The notes beneath the pieces were generated by a model. It was given only the letters and a program-made list of their open reading frames with translations. It did no database searches and was not told where the DNA came from. Shown here piece after piece: positions 63,883-64,000 of a stretch of 64,000 nucleotides of DNA. Every line of letters starts with the position of its first letter. Positions within the stretch are counted from its first letter, which is position 1. The stretch is taken from the NCBI RefSeq assembly GCF_008326305.1, contig NZ_BIXY01000021.1:21452-85451 (forward strand), written 5' to 3'. The position numbers and the translations under genes were made by a program. The DNA comes from Dictyobacter arantiisoli. GTDB lineage: Bacteria; Chloroflexota; Ktedonobacteria; Ktedonobacterales; Ktedonobacteraceae.

Positions 63883-64000
<118 letters not shown>

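Overview
The window looks like a piece of chromosome from a member of the Chloroflexota, most likely the Ktedonobacteria lineage. This is inferred from the mix of genes and not from a search: a dcw cell-division cluster with ftsA and ftsZ, a large single-chain kinase/regulator fusion, an aa3-type oxidase whose subunit II is a lipoprotein carrying heme c, System I cytochrome c maturation, and a 16S rRNA gene that appears not to be linked to 23S. Only the last ~117 nt of 16S are inside the window, so it does not settle the taxonomy. Gene density is high, most genes are housekeeping or envelope genes, and no transposase, integrase, phage gene or CRISPR array was seen.

Layout. 1-7437: an envelope lipoprotein (cut by the edge), an LCP-family protein, a GT4 glycosyltransferase, methionine aminopeptidase, a macro-domain protein, HU and an MBL-fold hydrolase. 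7438-8395: a long regulatory gap with a MITE-like palindromic element, two DnaA boxes and an extended -10 promoter overlapped by MraZ-type operator repeats. 8396-22323: the dcw cluster mraZ-rsmH-ftsL-ftsI-orf-ftsW-murG-murC-murB-ftsQ-ftsA-ftsZ, closed by a 21-bp perfect hairpin; mraY, murD, murE and murF are not in it. 22478-25080: a BON-domain membrane protein and an HTH-GAF regulator with three more copies of the MITE-like element. 25083-31260: ctaB-sco, divergent from coxB-coxA-orf-coxC. 31568-36483: a zinc-ribbon membrane protein, a histidine kinase fused to a receiver and an OmpR-type DNA-binding domain, a membrane-anchored receiver, a GNAT acetyltransferase and a DJ-1/PfpI protein. 36742-45516: a cytochrome c maturation operon (resA-like, copD-like, ccmE, ccmF, ccmH, two accessory genes, ccmA, ccmB, ccmC, ccmD, DUF3054). 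45755-50495: two DUF4097-like membrane proteins facing a membrane-anchored trypsin-like protease, with a 90-bp tandem repeat between. 51037-56747: a coiled-coil protein, DUF2851, a small zinc ribbon, rluB-like, cmk, plsC and DUF2630. 56859-60545: a 1228-residue fusion of an ImmA/IrrE metallopeptidase, a UvrD-type helicase and a Cas4/AddB-like Fe-S nuclease-like end. 60723-62925: a membrane protein, coaX and a YQP-repeat membrane protein. 63085-64000: the 3' end of an rRNA operon on the minus strand (16S, tRNA-Ile, tRNA-Ala, 5S, tRNA-Ile, tRNA-Ile) with no 23S.

How it fits together. The oxidase genes (CtaB for heme, SCO for the CuA site, subunits I-III) and the Ccm operon form one respiratory programme: subunit II has a CxxCH heme c site that the Ccm machinery would have to load. 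The dcw cluster is a near-continuous unit under a promoter that MraZ probably represses. The most unusual genes are the ImmA/IrrE-helicase-nuclease fusion, the kinase fusion whose receiver lacks the phosphoacceptor aspartate next to a membrane-tethered receiver that has it, and a CcmE in which the heme-binding histidine is replaced by cysteine.
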